A stretch of 64,000 nucleotides of DNA from Galeopsis tetrahit (taxonomy: Eukaryota > Streptophyta > Magnoliopsida > Lamiales > Lamiaceae). Below are positions 10,968-23,162 of the stretch, piece after piece. The position numbers were made by a program, and so were the translations under genes. Position 1 is the first letter of the stretch. Each line of letters begins with the position of its first letter. Below the pieces are notes generated by a model. The model did no database searches. It was not told the origin of the DNA and worked only from the letters and a program-made list of their open reading frames with translations. The stretch is taken from assembly GCA_963675135.1 (NCBI GenBank), contig OY776129.1, forward strand, positions 63,861,028 to 63,925,027, written 5' to 3'.

Positions 10968-12140
10968 ATGGAGAATTCCCCATTATATCCATCTACTTCT
11001 ATCCTCCATCTTCCAGATGACTGCTTATGTTTTATTTTCCAATGGCTCGACTCTAGTTCTGACCGTGAATCATTTGGATTAACTTGTCGTTCTTGGCTTC
11101 ATATTCAGAATTTAAACCGTAGATCTTTACAATTCCAATGCTCACTCACACAACTGAGTCCTATCTCCCTATCTCAGCCTTCAACCACCATAACTTCCTT
11201 CCATTTGTATAGATTGCTCAATCGTTATCCATGCTTACAATTCCTGTCTTTATCGGGCTGCACCGAGCTTCCAGATTCAGGTTTATCTCTCTTGATTCTT
11301 TACCGATCACAGTTACAAAGGCTGCATCTAGATTGTTGTTTCAGCATTACAGATCACGGGCTTTCCTTTGTTGCCACAGGATGCCCGTTTCTTACAAACA
11401 TCAGTCTCTATCGATGCAACATAACTGATAGTGGTCTTGAAACCTTGTCTGAGTTCTGCTTAGCACTGAAACATGTGAATCTCTCGTATTGTTCACTCAT
11501 ATCTGATCGTGGAATAAGGGCTCTTTCCCAAAACTGCCAACATCTCCAAGCTATGAATATATCTCACTGCAGAAGCATAGATGGCGTCGGCTTTCAAGGG
11601 TGTTCTCGTACTCTAACATTTTTAGAAGCAGATTCTTGCAAGTTTGAACCGGAAGGAATCCGGGCCATTTTCAGTGGAGGTGGGCTCAACTACTTGAATA
11701 TCTCCAATCTTAGCTGGTGTATTCGGGGCCATGGATTTGGGGAGATAGATACAGAATCTATATATAAACTGAGAGTACTCAATTTTCGACTTTGCAGAAC
11801 TATTAGTGATGAGGCAATCGTGAAAATTGCAGAAGGGTGCCCGTTTCTTGAGGAGTGGAATTTGACTCTGTGCCATGATGTTAGTGTGGTAGGGTGGGAG
11901 GCGATTGGTTCGCACTGTTCTAGCTTGGAACGGTTACATGTGAATCGGTGTAGAAATCTATGTGATCGAGGATTGCAGGCTGTAAGAGATGGGTGCAGAC
12001 GGCTCAAACAGCTGTACTTGGGTCGATGCCCTCGAGTCAGCTGGACAGCCATTGAGACATTTAAACTCTTAAGAAGTGATGTGGAGATCATAGATGAAGA
12101 GATAGTGTGCATTGCGCCTGATAGTGATAGGGTCTTTTAG
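10968..12140 (+). CDS. FBL12: F-box/LRR-repeat protein, FBL12-like
   Basis: A single exon encodes 390 residues. An F-box lies at about residues 13-55 (ILHLPDDCLCFIFQWL, then TCRSWL). It is followed by some ten leucine-rich repeats of the cysteine-containing AMN1/RNI type, seen as repeated units such as LQRLHLDCCFSITDHGLSF and LEEWNLTLCHDVS. F-box proteins of this class bind SKP1 and bring substrates to the SCF ubiquitin ligase; the target is not known. The length fits Arabidopsis FBL12 (At3g07550, from memory about 395 residues), also placed next to PEX13. The start is fixed: this frame has a stop at 10929-10931 and the first ATG after it is 10968, one base after the stop of the upstream coding region. 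An AATAAA at 12313 may serve as the polyadenylation signal. Confidence 0.88.
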   Translation: MENSPLYPSTSILHLPDDCLCFIFQWLDSSSDRESFGLTCRSWLHIQNLNRRSLQFQCSLTQLSPISLSQPSTTITSFHLYRLLNRYPCLQFLSLSGCTELPDSGLSLLILYRSQLQRLHLDCCFSITDHGLSFVATGCPFLTNISLYRCNITDSGLETLSEFCLALKHVNLSYCSLISDRGIRALSQNCQHLQAMNISHCRSIDGVGFQGCSRTLTFLEADSCKFEPEGIRAIFSGGGLNYLNISNLSWCIRGHGFGEIDTESIYKLRVLNFRLCRTISDEAIVKIAEGCPFLEEWNLTLCHDVSVVGWEAIGSHCSSLERLHVNRCRNLCDRGLQAVRDGCRRLKQLYLGRCPRVSWTAIETFKLLRSDVEIIDEEIVCIAPDSDRVF

Positions 12141-12312
12141 CCTTGTAATTAGTAGGTAGAAAGAAAGCCTACAAAAATGTTGAAAATTTGACTTTTGATT
12201 CTCTTTGAAATGTATACGAGATGCTCCTTCTCAAACTTATTGTATTAATTGCCTCGAAAGAATTCATATGTCGATTGATAGGGCAATGTGTATACATGCA
12301 TAAATATAATTC

Positions 12313-12324
12313 AATAAATTTATT
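12313..12324. terminator. Palindromic AATAAATTTATT, possible two-way poly(A) signal
   Basis: AATAAATTTATT contains AATAAA on both strands. It lies 173 bp after the FBL12-like stop codon and about 470 bp after the stop of the convergent PEX13 gene. It could serve both transcripts; this is inferred from position only. Confidence 0.35.
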
Positions 12325-12795
12325 AGTTAAACAACTATTGAGAGGGTAAATGTATCCTCAGTACTGTTGTTATGGTTTGTTCCGATATTTCAATCTTTGG
12401 ATTGGTTTTAAAACTTTCAGATTTCTTGAATCACCATTAATAGGTTGTATAACTTTAAAATACACATTGGCAACAATAAAAAAAATACTCTAGTATTTAA
12501 CAAACATCGGTTGAAAACGTTTTCAACCCGACATCGTAAAACAGTTTTTGGCTTGTATAAAGAACTACAATACTCACATTTTACAACAGTAATAGACAAA
12601 TACAAATAATTTCCATGATCTCCTTTTAAATGGAACCAGATTTTTTTTCCTTTTCATTTCTCTTTGGGAGGGAAGCTTGCTTTGCCACAAGAAGATGGCT
12701 GTTCTCTTGATGGGGGGTAATTCCTCAGGAAACTAAACCCATACTGCGAATGGGCTTATGGCTAGACTACGATATAGAAAAGAATCTCGATAATT
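12325..12795. other. Interval between convergent genes
   Basis: This holds the 3' untranslated region of PEX13 and possibly the last part of the FBL12-like transcript. No separate gene is visible. Confidence 0.5.
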
Positions 12796-15604
12796 TTACT
12801 GACCCCATACACTATCCCAAGCACCACCGGTTGGAGCAGTCTTCGGACCCTGCATATAGTTTTGGGGTCCCGGTGCAGCATGAGGAGGTCCAGGTTGACC
12901 TTCAACGCCAGGTGGATGGACCTTATTTGGCTTGGTTCTGACTCCCAATAGTCTAAGAACAAATCTGGCAAGTTCTCCATATAGCATCCCCGACCTATCA
13001 AATAGCTGCAAATACATCCAACTTATAAATACATGGAATTTGCTTTCTTATCCAGATATTGAGGAACAAATGAATACCTGAAGGAGGGCAGACATAAACA
13101 TATGGAATGCCTGTGTATTCTGGTCGATCAAGATTGCAATCCTTCCAAAGAAAGTTACTACACCTTGCATCTGCCATTGTCAAACAAATTCAATTAAAAT
13201 CATACAGAATTCATCAAGTCAACTCAATGGTGAATAAGAAGAAGACAAGGGAAAGTTCACTACTGAAAAGATTATCTAATCAAAAGTAATTTTTCATTTT
13301 GTGGCAGGTTGGAGTGGGTTGGGGATCTAGTGGGTTAATTTTAAATTATCGAGTGATTAAAGTTCCTATGCAAATCAGCCTAATCAATTTGGAGGAGATA
13401 TTGAATAATCAGGGAAGAGATATTGAATAATCAGCATGGAATACAATACAGTATCCTTTACAGACAACCATGACATGAACCACCATAAACTATATCCAAC
13501 TTCAGCTTCTAAAATAGCAGCAAAATCGTGCTCTCTAAAATGCAAACGCAGCCAAGATAAAAACAGAATGTTCTGATAAGAGAACAAAAGAGAAGCGGGA
13601 GACAGAGAAGAATCTTTAACTCACCACTCGCATGAGCGAGATCCAAAAATTTGGTGGAGAAGAAGGAGGACCATAAGGATTGTTTGGATCCTCAACGCCC
13701 ATAGGACCCCCCATGCCCATGCCCATTCCATATCCTCCCATCGGACCTCCAAGCCCTCCTCCAAGACCTCCTCCAAGCCCACTATTATACATTCCTCCAC
13801 CACCATACATACCAGTACCACCCCCATAAAGTCCACCATAACCTCCTCTATACATGTTATTCCCATACAACCCACTGCTTCCATATGAACCTACTCCACC
13901 AACTCCACCAACTCCCCCATATGAGCCAACTCCCCCATATGATGAACCATACATCCCACCGGTTCCGTATCCAGAATTATAATTTGCACCTGAACCATAA
14001 CCTGAAACAAAGCAAACCAAGGACCACTATACATTAGATAACTAAGAGATCCAAGACTCCCATTTAAGCAATTATACTTCACAAAACGAAGTGTGTCAAT
14101 CATATATAAACGCTGCATCAATCTACCATTGTTGTGTAAAATGCTGATATTTTATGAGCACACCAGGACTTCAACTAAAAGTGTATACCCATTCCAAAAG
14201 AGAGATTGTTTGCAGAATATGTAAGTGAACATCTTGGACATTTCGTATCTTTGTATGGAATCCATATGGTTTTCCAAGCAGAGAAATGCCAAAAAGTATT
14301 GAACTCTGACATGAATTAATTTGATAATAAGAATGCAAGACATTAAAAGCAAGGGAATAGCACCATTTTACACTAACATCCACATTTACCAGATAATTGT
14401 AATGATTCCCCCTGGACCAGCCACTAGGCAGGACCATCTGAAATTGCATCAAAGCAATTTGTCCAGTCCATTTAATCAGCTTAGTTTAAGCATTTTCATG
14501 AAAGCAGTTCAAGACTTCCAGGTCATACTGGGCACTCATTTATTTGATGTGATTGTTGATATTAAATCATAAGTGCAATGATTTTTAGAAATTTCTAAGA
14601 ATACATAATAATCTCTATCCATAAACTTAAGTTTCATCAACCTGATTTTTTTGTGACATGTGCGCCACTATGGAAATAAGCATAACCTCAAGCCAACAGA
14701 TAACTTTTCTACTCATTTAGAGGAAGGACTGAAGGAGGGGAAGAAAGAGTCTTTATACCTCCGTAGGTGCTTCCATACGTTTGCTGCTGTTCCCACGGCC
14801 TACTAGGGACTGGCCGCCCAACTGTATTAGTCCTATTGATAGCTGGATTAGCAGTTGAAACAATTTCACCAGGTCGCGCAGTTCCAGAAGCTTCAACTAC
14901 ATCGCTTGTGTTTCCGGCAGATGGTGGCTTAAATGGTGCGCCACCAGAAGAAGCAGATCCAGCTCTTTCCCATGGTTTTGGTGGAGGGTTACTACCCGCG
15001 CCTGAATTCAACCACATTATACAAAGCAAAATTATGATTACAGTAAATCAAATTCATAACACTCAATTTTCTCAATGCTACAGCCCAAATTTTAACAGTG
15101 GTGCGGACTGTGGAGATATACATTACTAGAACAGCCATAACCATGTTTAAGAAGTAATCATTTATCCTCGCTTTATTATCAATGCTAAAGAAATCATGAT
15201 TCCAATAATGGGAATTATAAGTATGAAAATTTAAAGAAGAAAACTTCAAGAAACGCGTTGGCATTCACGAATTTCAGAAATCTATTTTTCAGACGATACA
15301 GATATGGTGTATGTTACATGTAACCGAACAAAAAAATTGAAAGGGCTTTAACAACCAGCAAGAAAGTCCAGAGGAAAAGAAGAGTAATTCATCAACAAAC
15401 GCCTCTACAACAAAAGGAACGGTAATCGTCATGAATAAAATCGGTAATCGATCAATCATCAACCGATCATCAGTAATCATACAACATAAATACTTTGAAC
15501 TCCGTATATAAGCAGCTACTCCCGAAATCAAGAAAATTAAAATAACTAATACTGGTGATTGGGAATTGGCAAAATATACCTGATGCCTGGCCGTTGTTCT
15601 CCAT
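12796..15604 (-). CDS. PEX13: Peroxin 13, peroxisomal matrix-import docking protein
   Basis: Five exons on the minus strand: 15580-15604, 14759-15001, 13625-14001, 13078-13170 and 12796-13005. All junctions are GT-AG and in phase, giving 315 residues (Arabidopsis PEX13/APM2 is about 304). The N-terminus has the Pro/Trp motif NPPPKPWERAG and a second RPWEQ. Residues about 88-200 form a Gly/Tyr-rich low-complexity region (repeats such as YGSSYGGVGSYGG). The C-terminal membrane-associated part contains VVTFFGRIAILIDQNTQAFH and LFDRSGMLYGELARFVLR. PEX13 sits in the peroxisome membrane and cooperates with PEX14 and PEX5 to import matrix proteins. YG-rich segments of PEX13 are reported to form the permeability phase of the import pore. 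I see no C-terminal SH3 domain, as expected for plant PEX13. The gene is convergent with the FBL12-like gene. Confidence 0.93.
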
Positions 15605-16410
15605 ATCGGAAAGGGTTCTCGAACCCTAGAGAGAGAAGTAGGATACAGAGAGAGCGATGAGAAATTGATCGGCGAAAACAGTGGCAAGTTTATCTGGAAT
15701 TCTCCTCGAAAGGCCCAACAAAGTTCTGGAAATGAATTGACGAATTTGCCCTCTAATTCTTCAATGTTGAACGTGGTGGTGGCGGAGGCTGTGGGTGGGC
15801 CCTGGTCAATTCCTACCCATTTTATAATTGTTTTGACTTATTTTTTTAATCTTAATTTTTCTCATGCCTTATTAACTTAGAGGCACTAATATGTAATATA
15901 ATATAAATATAAATATTTGTTTTTTTGGTATAACTAGTCAAATAATGAGTTCACTCATAAACTTTTTTTAAAGAAAATTATATTTAAAAAAATTATATTG
16001 CCCCTCATTCAAATTATAATTATACACCAACATCGAGTCATCAACAAATCACCGTTGACTTACCACTTAGTCACATATTATATGTTTTTAAAATTTTCAA
16101 AGAAAAATTACCAAAAAAAACTATGAATATCCAAAAAAAAAAAAAAATCTAGAGTAAATGTTGGATTAAGTATTAAGTGATAGATATGGATAGTATAAAT
16201 TAAATTGCAGTTATGAATTTCACTAGAGTAATGCCGAATTAATAATTAGCCGAATTAATTAATTGGCGATTTTAATTATTTATTCAACCACTGACGTTAG
16301 GATCGATAGGCGAGGTGTTTCACTTCGTTCATGCTTTAGTTATTTATTCAAGTTAGGCAAATCGTCATTTATATGTCTATTGTTCTATGTGCGAATTTTA
16401 ATATTAAAAA

Positions 16411-16441
<31 letters not shown>

Positions 16442-16447
16442 TCTTTA
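15605..16447. other. PEX13 upstream region and intergenic DNA
   Basis: The part next to 15604 should contain the PEX13 promoter and leader. The remainder is AT-rich, ending in poly(A) and a (TA)n run (about 16407-16442) directly before the Helitron. No gene is visible. Confidence 0.5.
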
Positions 16448-17240
16448 TCTTTATTATATATATTTGCAAACATTTTTTTACAGCACGTGGCACTAATTCA
16501 TTGGTTTATTTCAATCTCTCTCTTCTCAAATCACTCTATTTCAAAATCTCTGAATTCTCATTCATTCTATACTTTTCTTTTAATCTCATCCATTCATTTT
16601 AAAACCATCCATTGATTATAATCAATTTATTGAAGATTTTGAAGATTGTGAAGATTGTGAAGAACTTGAAGATTTGAAGACAGTTCATTCTCAATTTTAC
16701 TTTTTATGTCTTTATTATATATATTTGCAAACATTTTTTACAGCCACGTGACACTAATTCATTGGTTTATTTCAATCTCTCTCTTCTCAAATCACTCTAT
16801 TTCAAAATCCCTGAATTCTCATTCATTCTATACTTTTCTTTTAATCTCATCCATTCATTTTAAAACTTCTCATTCATTCTCAATTTTACTTTTTTATGTC
16901 ATCCATTGATTATAATCAATTTATTGAAGATTTTGTATCCCTAATTTCTCATTCATTCTCAATTTTACTTTTTATGTCATCCATTGATTATAATCAATTT
17001 ATTGAAGATTTTGAAGATTGTGAAGATTGTGAAGAACTTGAAGATTTGAAGACAGATCATTCTCAATTTTACTTTTTATGTCTTTATTATATATATTTGC
17101 AAACATTTTTTACAGCACGTGGCACTAATTCATTGGTTTATTTCAATCTCTCTCTTCTCAAATCACTCTATTTCAAAATCCCTGAATTCTCATTCATTCT
17201 ATACTTTTCTTTTAATCTCATCCATTCATTTTAAAACTTA
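16448..17240 (+). repeat. Three copies of the Helitron 5'-terminal segment
   Basis: The segment TCTTTATTATATATATTTGC with about 150 following bases occurs at 16448, 16709 and 17081 (spacings 261 and 372 bp). The first is preceded by A, as at a genuine insertion site. The other two are preceded by G within a common internal sequence, so they are internal duplications and not separate insertions. Confidence 0.85.
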
Positions 17241-18190
17241 ATCTTGACCCTACAATCTTAATCTTTTTTCTATATAAATTCCTCATCTCTTCTCAAAATC
17301 CCTAATTTCTCATTCATTCTCAATTTTACTTTTTTTATGTCATCCATTGATTATAATCAATTTATTGAAGATTTTGTATTCCTAATTTCTCATTCATTCT
17401 CAATTTTACTTTTTATGTCATATTATAATCAATTTATTTCTATATAAATTCCTCATCTCTTCTTAAAACCCCTAATTTCTCATTCATTCTCAATTTTACT
17501 TTTTTATGTCATCCATTGATTATAATCAATTTATTGAAGATTTTGTATCCCTAATTTCTCATTCATTCTCAATTTTACTTTTTATGATTATAATCAATTT
17601 ATTAAAGATTTTGAAGATTGTGAAGATTTGAAGACAGTTCATTCTCAATTTTACTTTTTATGTCATCCATTGATTATAATCAATTTATTGAAGATTTTGA
17701 AGATTGTGAAGAACTTGAAGATTTGAAGACAGTGAAGAAATTTTTACTTTTTATGATCAATTTATTGAATATTTATTTTGTATTTTGATAATCAATTTAT
17801 GAAGATTTTGTATTTTGATAATCAATTTATGAAGATTTTGAAGATTGTGAAGAACTTTGAAGATTTGAAGATAGTGAAGAAATTTTGAAGATTGAAGATT
17901 TTTAGAAATTTTGAAGATTGAAGATTTTGAAGATTTGAAGGTTGTGATTTTGAAGATTGTGTAGAAATTTTGAAGATTGAAATTTTTTGTAATTTATGTA
18001 TATTTCTTCTTACATTCGAAGATTTTTGTAATTTATGATTGTCTCTCATGTTCTCAATAGAAATCCAATCATTCGTCTTTCTTGATTCGTCTTTCTTGAT
18101 GTATCTTTGTGACTTTGAAGATTGTGAAGAACTTTGAAGATTTGAAGATTGTGAAGAAATTTTGAAGATTGAAGATTTTTAGAAATTCAT
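16610..18190 (+). repeat. GAAGATTTT/GAAGATTGT minisatellite region
   Basis: Units built on CCATTGATTATAATCAATTT and TTGAAGATTTTGAAGATTGT recur many times between the Helitron end copies and on to about 18190. Several units begin ATGTCATCC and read as the acidic peptide MSSIDYNQFIEDFEDCED. The largest open frame is 16896-17234. They may be duplicated remnants of the first coding exon of the element or only repeat noise. Confidence 0.7.
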
Positions 18191-18249
18191 CTTAATTGTC
18201 ATAAATTTAATCTTTATATCTTTTTATTTTTATAAATTCAATTTAAACG

Positions 18250-19980
18250 TATTTAATCTTATATATCCAAAAATTTAATAAACACGATATTTTGACTTTA
18301 ATTTTTATAAATCTAACTTAAATAAATTTAATTTATCTTAATAATATCTAAATAAATTTAATTTTAATCTTATTCCTAAAATTACTCCGACAATAAGATT
18401 TAATTTTTTTTTCCTATTTAATCTATCTTAATAAGATTTAATAATAAGATTTGATTTTTTCCCCTAAAATTACTCTAATAATAAGATTTGATTTGTTTTC
18501 TCTAAAATTACTCTTATCTATCTTCCTTTAATAGGCACAATATTTTGACTTTAATTTTTATAAATCTAATCTAACTTAAATAAATTTAATCTATCTTAAT
18601 AATATCTAAATAAATTTAATTTTAATCTTATTCCTAAAATTACTCTAACAAAGATTTGATTTTTTTTCCTATTTAATCTATCTTAATAATATTTAATAAT
18701 AAGATTTGATTTTTTTCCCTAAAATTACTCTTATCTATCTTCCTATCTTCATATTTCCTAAAATTAATCTAATAATAATAAGATTTGATTTGTTTTCTCT
18801 AAAATTACTCTTATCTATCTTCCTAAATTACTTCAATAGTAAGATTTAATTTTTTTTCCATAAAATTACATATTTAATCTTATACAAATTTTTATAAATC
18901 TAACAAATTTAATATTTTCGTCTATTAGTATAAAAGATTATAAATCTATATTTTTTTTTTTTTACAATTATATACTTATTTTACTTCAATAAGATTTGAT
19001 TTTTTTTCATAATTTTATAATATATTTTAATTTACAAAATTAAAATTTGAATATTGAAAATTGATTTGTTAATAAGATACTTTTAGAACATAGCATATAT
19101 ATATTGGAATTTTTATTAGAATTTTTTTAAATCCACGAATATGTTGGGATTTGTTATTAGATTTTTAACAAAAAAAAACTTATTAGAATTTTTTTTAATT
19201 CTTCGTATATGCCGTCCTAAAATTACCTAAATACTAAACCAATTTAATATATGAAATTAAATTAACTATGTGCTAATAATTCCTAAGTTTATAAAGTACA
19301 CCACAGATAATAATAATATAAAAAATATTACATGTATATGCGATTTTATTGTACAGTAGTAGTTTCGATCGGGCCCGAAAAGGTCTAAAATTCGAAAAAA
19401 TAAAATAAAACTACTAAATATCTAATGAATCGAGAATATCAGCTAGATTTCATATCCTAATGAGTTTGCAAACTATAAATAATTTTTTCTCAAAAACTTT
19501 TCAAATTTGAATTTGAAGTGAGGAGATGAAGATGGTTTAAAGAACTCCATATAATATGAATATATTTTTATAAGAAAATTAGAGGAAATACTGTTTAAAA
19601 ATTTAAACAACATTATCTCTGTGCGACCCGAATAAACCCGACAGAATTAAATTTATAATTATAATATATATACACGATTTTTTAACATGTCAACCCTAAA
19701 ATTACATATTTAATCTTATACAAATTTTTATAAATCTAACAAATTTAATATTTTCGTCTATAAAATTAATAAATTTAATAATATAAAAGATTATAAATGT
19801 TGATTTTTTTTCTATCTTTATATTTTCTAAAATTACTCTAATAATAAGATTTGATTTTTTCCCCTAAAATTACTTTTATTTATCTTCCTATCTTCATATT
19901 TACTAAAATTACTCTAATAATAAGATTTGATTTGTTTTCCCTAAAATTACTCTTATCTATCGTCCTAAAATTACATTTGA
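18250..19980. repeat. AT-rich diverged repeats inside Helitron 1
   Basis: Modules such as CTAAAATTACTCTAATAATA followed by AGATTTGATTTTTTTCC recur at about 18365, 18460, 18630, 18770, 19830 and 19910. A long-range copy pair lies at about 18860-18950 and 19700-19800. They occupy the place where the Rep domain would be expected upstream of the helicase. Confidence 0.65.
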
Positions 19981-22763
19981 TGCATGGTCCGTGTGGTGTT
20001 GCGAATTGGAAAAGTCCATGCATGGTGAACAATAGTTGTAGTAAGAGATTTTCAAAGAAAAATAGAGATCAAACCACAGTTGATGAGGACGGATACCCTC
20101 TTTATAGAAGAAGGAACGACGGTCGTTCAGTAAACAAAGGTAAAGCAATTCTGGACAATCGACATGTGGTACCTTACAATGCCAATTTATTGGGTAGATA
20201 TCAAACACATATAAATGTCGAGTGGTGCAACAAGCACAAATCAATAAAGTACCTATTCAAGTATATCAACAAGGGTCATGATAGAGTTTCTGCCACCATT
20301 GTTAGTAACCAAGAGGCAGAAGGGCAATCTATGTCTAAAGATGAAATTAAAGAATACCTCAATTGTAGATATGTGTCCCCATGTGAAGATGTCTGGAGAA
20401 CACTTAGATTTGAAATACATTATAGATTCCCTTCAGTTCAAAGATTGAGCTTTCATCTTCCAGGAGAACAAACAATTGTGTTTGATGATGATGAATACAT
20501 CGACAGTGTTCTAGAAAGACCTTCTGCACAACATTCAATGTTTTTAGCATGGATGGAATTCAATAGGGAAAACGAATCTGCTAGGGATCTTACGTATATA
20601 GAATTTCCCTTAAGACATGTTTGGAATAATCAAGATCGCAAGTGGGCTCCTAGAAAGAGTAGTAGATTTTCATTGGGAAAATTGAATTATGTTCCACCAG
20701 GAGCTGGTGAACAACATTATTTAGGTCTTTTAATACCTCATAGTAAGGGTTTGAGGTCACACGAAGAGATTAGAACCATTGGAAATGTAGTATACCCTAT
20801 GATTGATATGCAATGAGACTTTTAGATGATGATAGGGAGTATGTTGATGGAATAATGGAGGCAAGTTTTTGGGCATCAGCTCATTATCTGAGAAATTTAT
20901 TTTCAATTCTACTATTATCATCAAGTATGAGTTGTCCAAACGAGGTTTTTCAAAAAACATGGGAGGCATTGTCGGATGATATACTATCAAGAAGAAGACG
21001 ATTGTTTAATTTACCAGGTACGTATTATATATTTATGTTTGTAATATTTCATTAAATAGCAATACTTTTTAATATCAAAATTCTAATTTAATACATTTTT
21101 TAGGTTTACGTCTAACCGATGAACAACTAAAGAATTATACACTTCTTGAGATTGATCAGTTCCTTCAAAAAAACGGAAGCAGTTTAAGTAATTTTCCAAC
21201 AATGCCTGTTCCAGATGATATATCCCTACAGCACAATTCAATGATTCTTGAAGAGTTGAGCTATGATCGCACAGAGTTGCTAGAGGAGTACAATACATTG
21301 TCTTCAACCCTAACTGCCGAACAAAGTGATGTTTTACAAGAAATACTTGAAGCTATTTGTTCAACTGATGGAAAAGTCTTCTTTTTGTATGGGTACGGGG
21401 GTACTGGAAAAACTTTCATATGGAGAACTCTTTCTGCAGCCGTTAGATCTCACGGAGACATCGTTCTTAATGTTGCATCGAGTGGTATAGCTTCTCTTTT
21501 GTTGCCTGGAGGATGCACTACACGTTCTCGGTTTCGTATTCCGATAAACATTTATGAATCATCCACCTGCAACATAATGCCCGATACTCATTTGTCAGAA
21601 CTTATAATAAAGTCAAAGCTGATAATATGGGACGAGGCACCGATGATTAACAGATTTTGTTTTGAGGCACTTGATAGAAGCCTAAGAGATATAGTTAGAG
21701 CTCCTGATGGATCTATGTCTAATTTGCCTTTTGGAGGGAAAACGGTGGTTCTTGGAGGAGACTTCAGACAAATACTTCTTGTTATTTCAAAAGGTTCAAG
21801 AGAACATATAGTCCATTCTGCTATCAATTCATCATATCTGTGGGAACATTGCAAGGTACTGAGGCTAACGAGGAACATGAGATTGCAAACTGGAAATTCT
21901 AACGGTATTAATACATCTGATGAGATAGCTGAATTCTCAGATTGGATTTTGAAAGTGGCGACGAGAATCTTGGAGATAGTGACGATGGTTTTGCGGACAT
22001 TGATATTCCTGAAGAGAATCTGATTTTAGATGCACGAGATCCTATTATTGCTATAGTTGACTGCATTTACCCATCCGTCTCTAACAACTATAATATTGAT
22101 AAGTATTTTGAGGATAGAGCTATACTTGCTCCAACACATAAAAAAGTTGAAAACATTAACGAGACAGTGTTGGCAATGATACCTGGTGATACAAGGGAGT
22201 ATTTGAGTTCAGACAGTGTGTGTCCATCGGAGTTTAAACCTGGTGGAATGGGACAGGTGTTTTCCATTGACTTTCTCAACTCTATTAAGTGTTCTGGTCT
22301 ACCAAATCATCGATTGGTTCTCAAGATAGGGATCTCTATAATGCTACTTAGGAACATTGATCCGAAGTCCGGTTTGTGCAATGGAACTAGACTAATTGTT
22401 ACAAGACTTGAAAATCACATTATTGAAGCACAAATTCTTTCTGGAAGAAATGTTGGTACTAAAGTTTTTATACCAAGAATGACATTGAGTGTTTCGGACG
22501 ACACGGCTGCCGTAAAGTTTCGAAGAAGACAATTTCCTATTCTATTGTCTTTTGCAATGACGATAAATAAAAGCCAAGGCCAGTCCCTTTCCATGGTAGG
22601 TGTGTACCTTCCTAAACCTGTGTTCACCCATGGTCAGTTGTATGTTGCAGCTTCTAGAGTCAAAAGTAAGAGTGGATTGAAAATTATTTGCCTAGATTCA
22701 AATGGAAAAATATGTAAACGTACCACGAATGTTGTCTACAAAGAAGTTTTTCGCAATTTGTAA
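19981..22763 (+). pseudogene. Helitron RepHel helicase, truncated and frameshifted
   Basis: The frame opens MHGPCGVANWKSPC, a block known from the middle of plant Helitron proteins, continues with ILDNRHVVPYNANLLGRYQ and ends in a Pif1-family helicase. Walker A is YGYGGTGKTF near 21388, Walker B is IIWDEAP near 21623, then GGDFRQ, and the last conserved block is FAMTINKSQGQS near 22552. An intron is visible at 21018-21103. The Rep nuclease domain that should precede MHGPCG is absent. Reading frame breaks occur near 20808 (where about the TFKEACYA-type segment should be) and near 21955; at the second, the related fragment in Helitron 2 has one more T. So this is a pseudogene of a rolling-circle transposition protein. 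The protein family is certain; the original start is lost. Confidence 0.92.
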
Positions 22764-23162
22764 TTTATTATAAAATTTACTTTTATAAATAAATTCATAA
22801 TCCTCTTTTCTACTTTTTTATATGTGTGATGTAATTTATATAGACACATCATTTGTATTTTATTTTTCTAATAAAATACAAAAAATTACAAATATATAGT
22901 CTTTTCTATTTTTATATATATATATATATATAATATAATTTATATTGACATTACATTTACAAATACAGAATCTTTTCTATTTTTATATATATGATGAATA
23001 TATATTGACATAACATTTAATTTTTTTTATTTTTCATAAAATAAAGAAAATTATAAATATATACATAATTTAATTTTTTTTATTAATAAATTTATAATAT
23101 AAAATTAAATTAGGTTAAAAATTATTATAATTATAATTAATAAAAATATACTTATTTCAATT

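Noticed and set aside
11622..12112. Two minus-strand frames opposite the F-box/LRR gene
   Set aside because: Mirror of the codon pattern of the real gene; contents do not resemble any protein family.
14767..15129. 120-residue plus-strand frame
   Set aside because: Antisense of PEX13 exon 2; codon shadow.
15289..15687. 132-residue minus-strand frame
   Set aside because: It spans the PEX13 start, intron 1 and promoter in the wrong frame; hydrophobic chance frame.
16709..17240. Additional Helitron insertions at 16709 and 17081
   Set aside because: The copies are preceded by G in shared internal sequence, not by host A, so they are internal duplications of one element.
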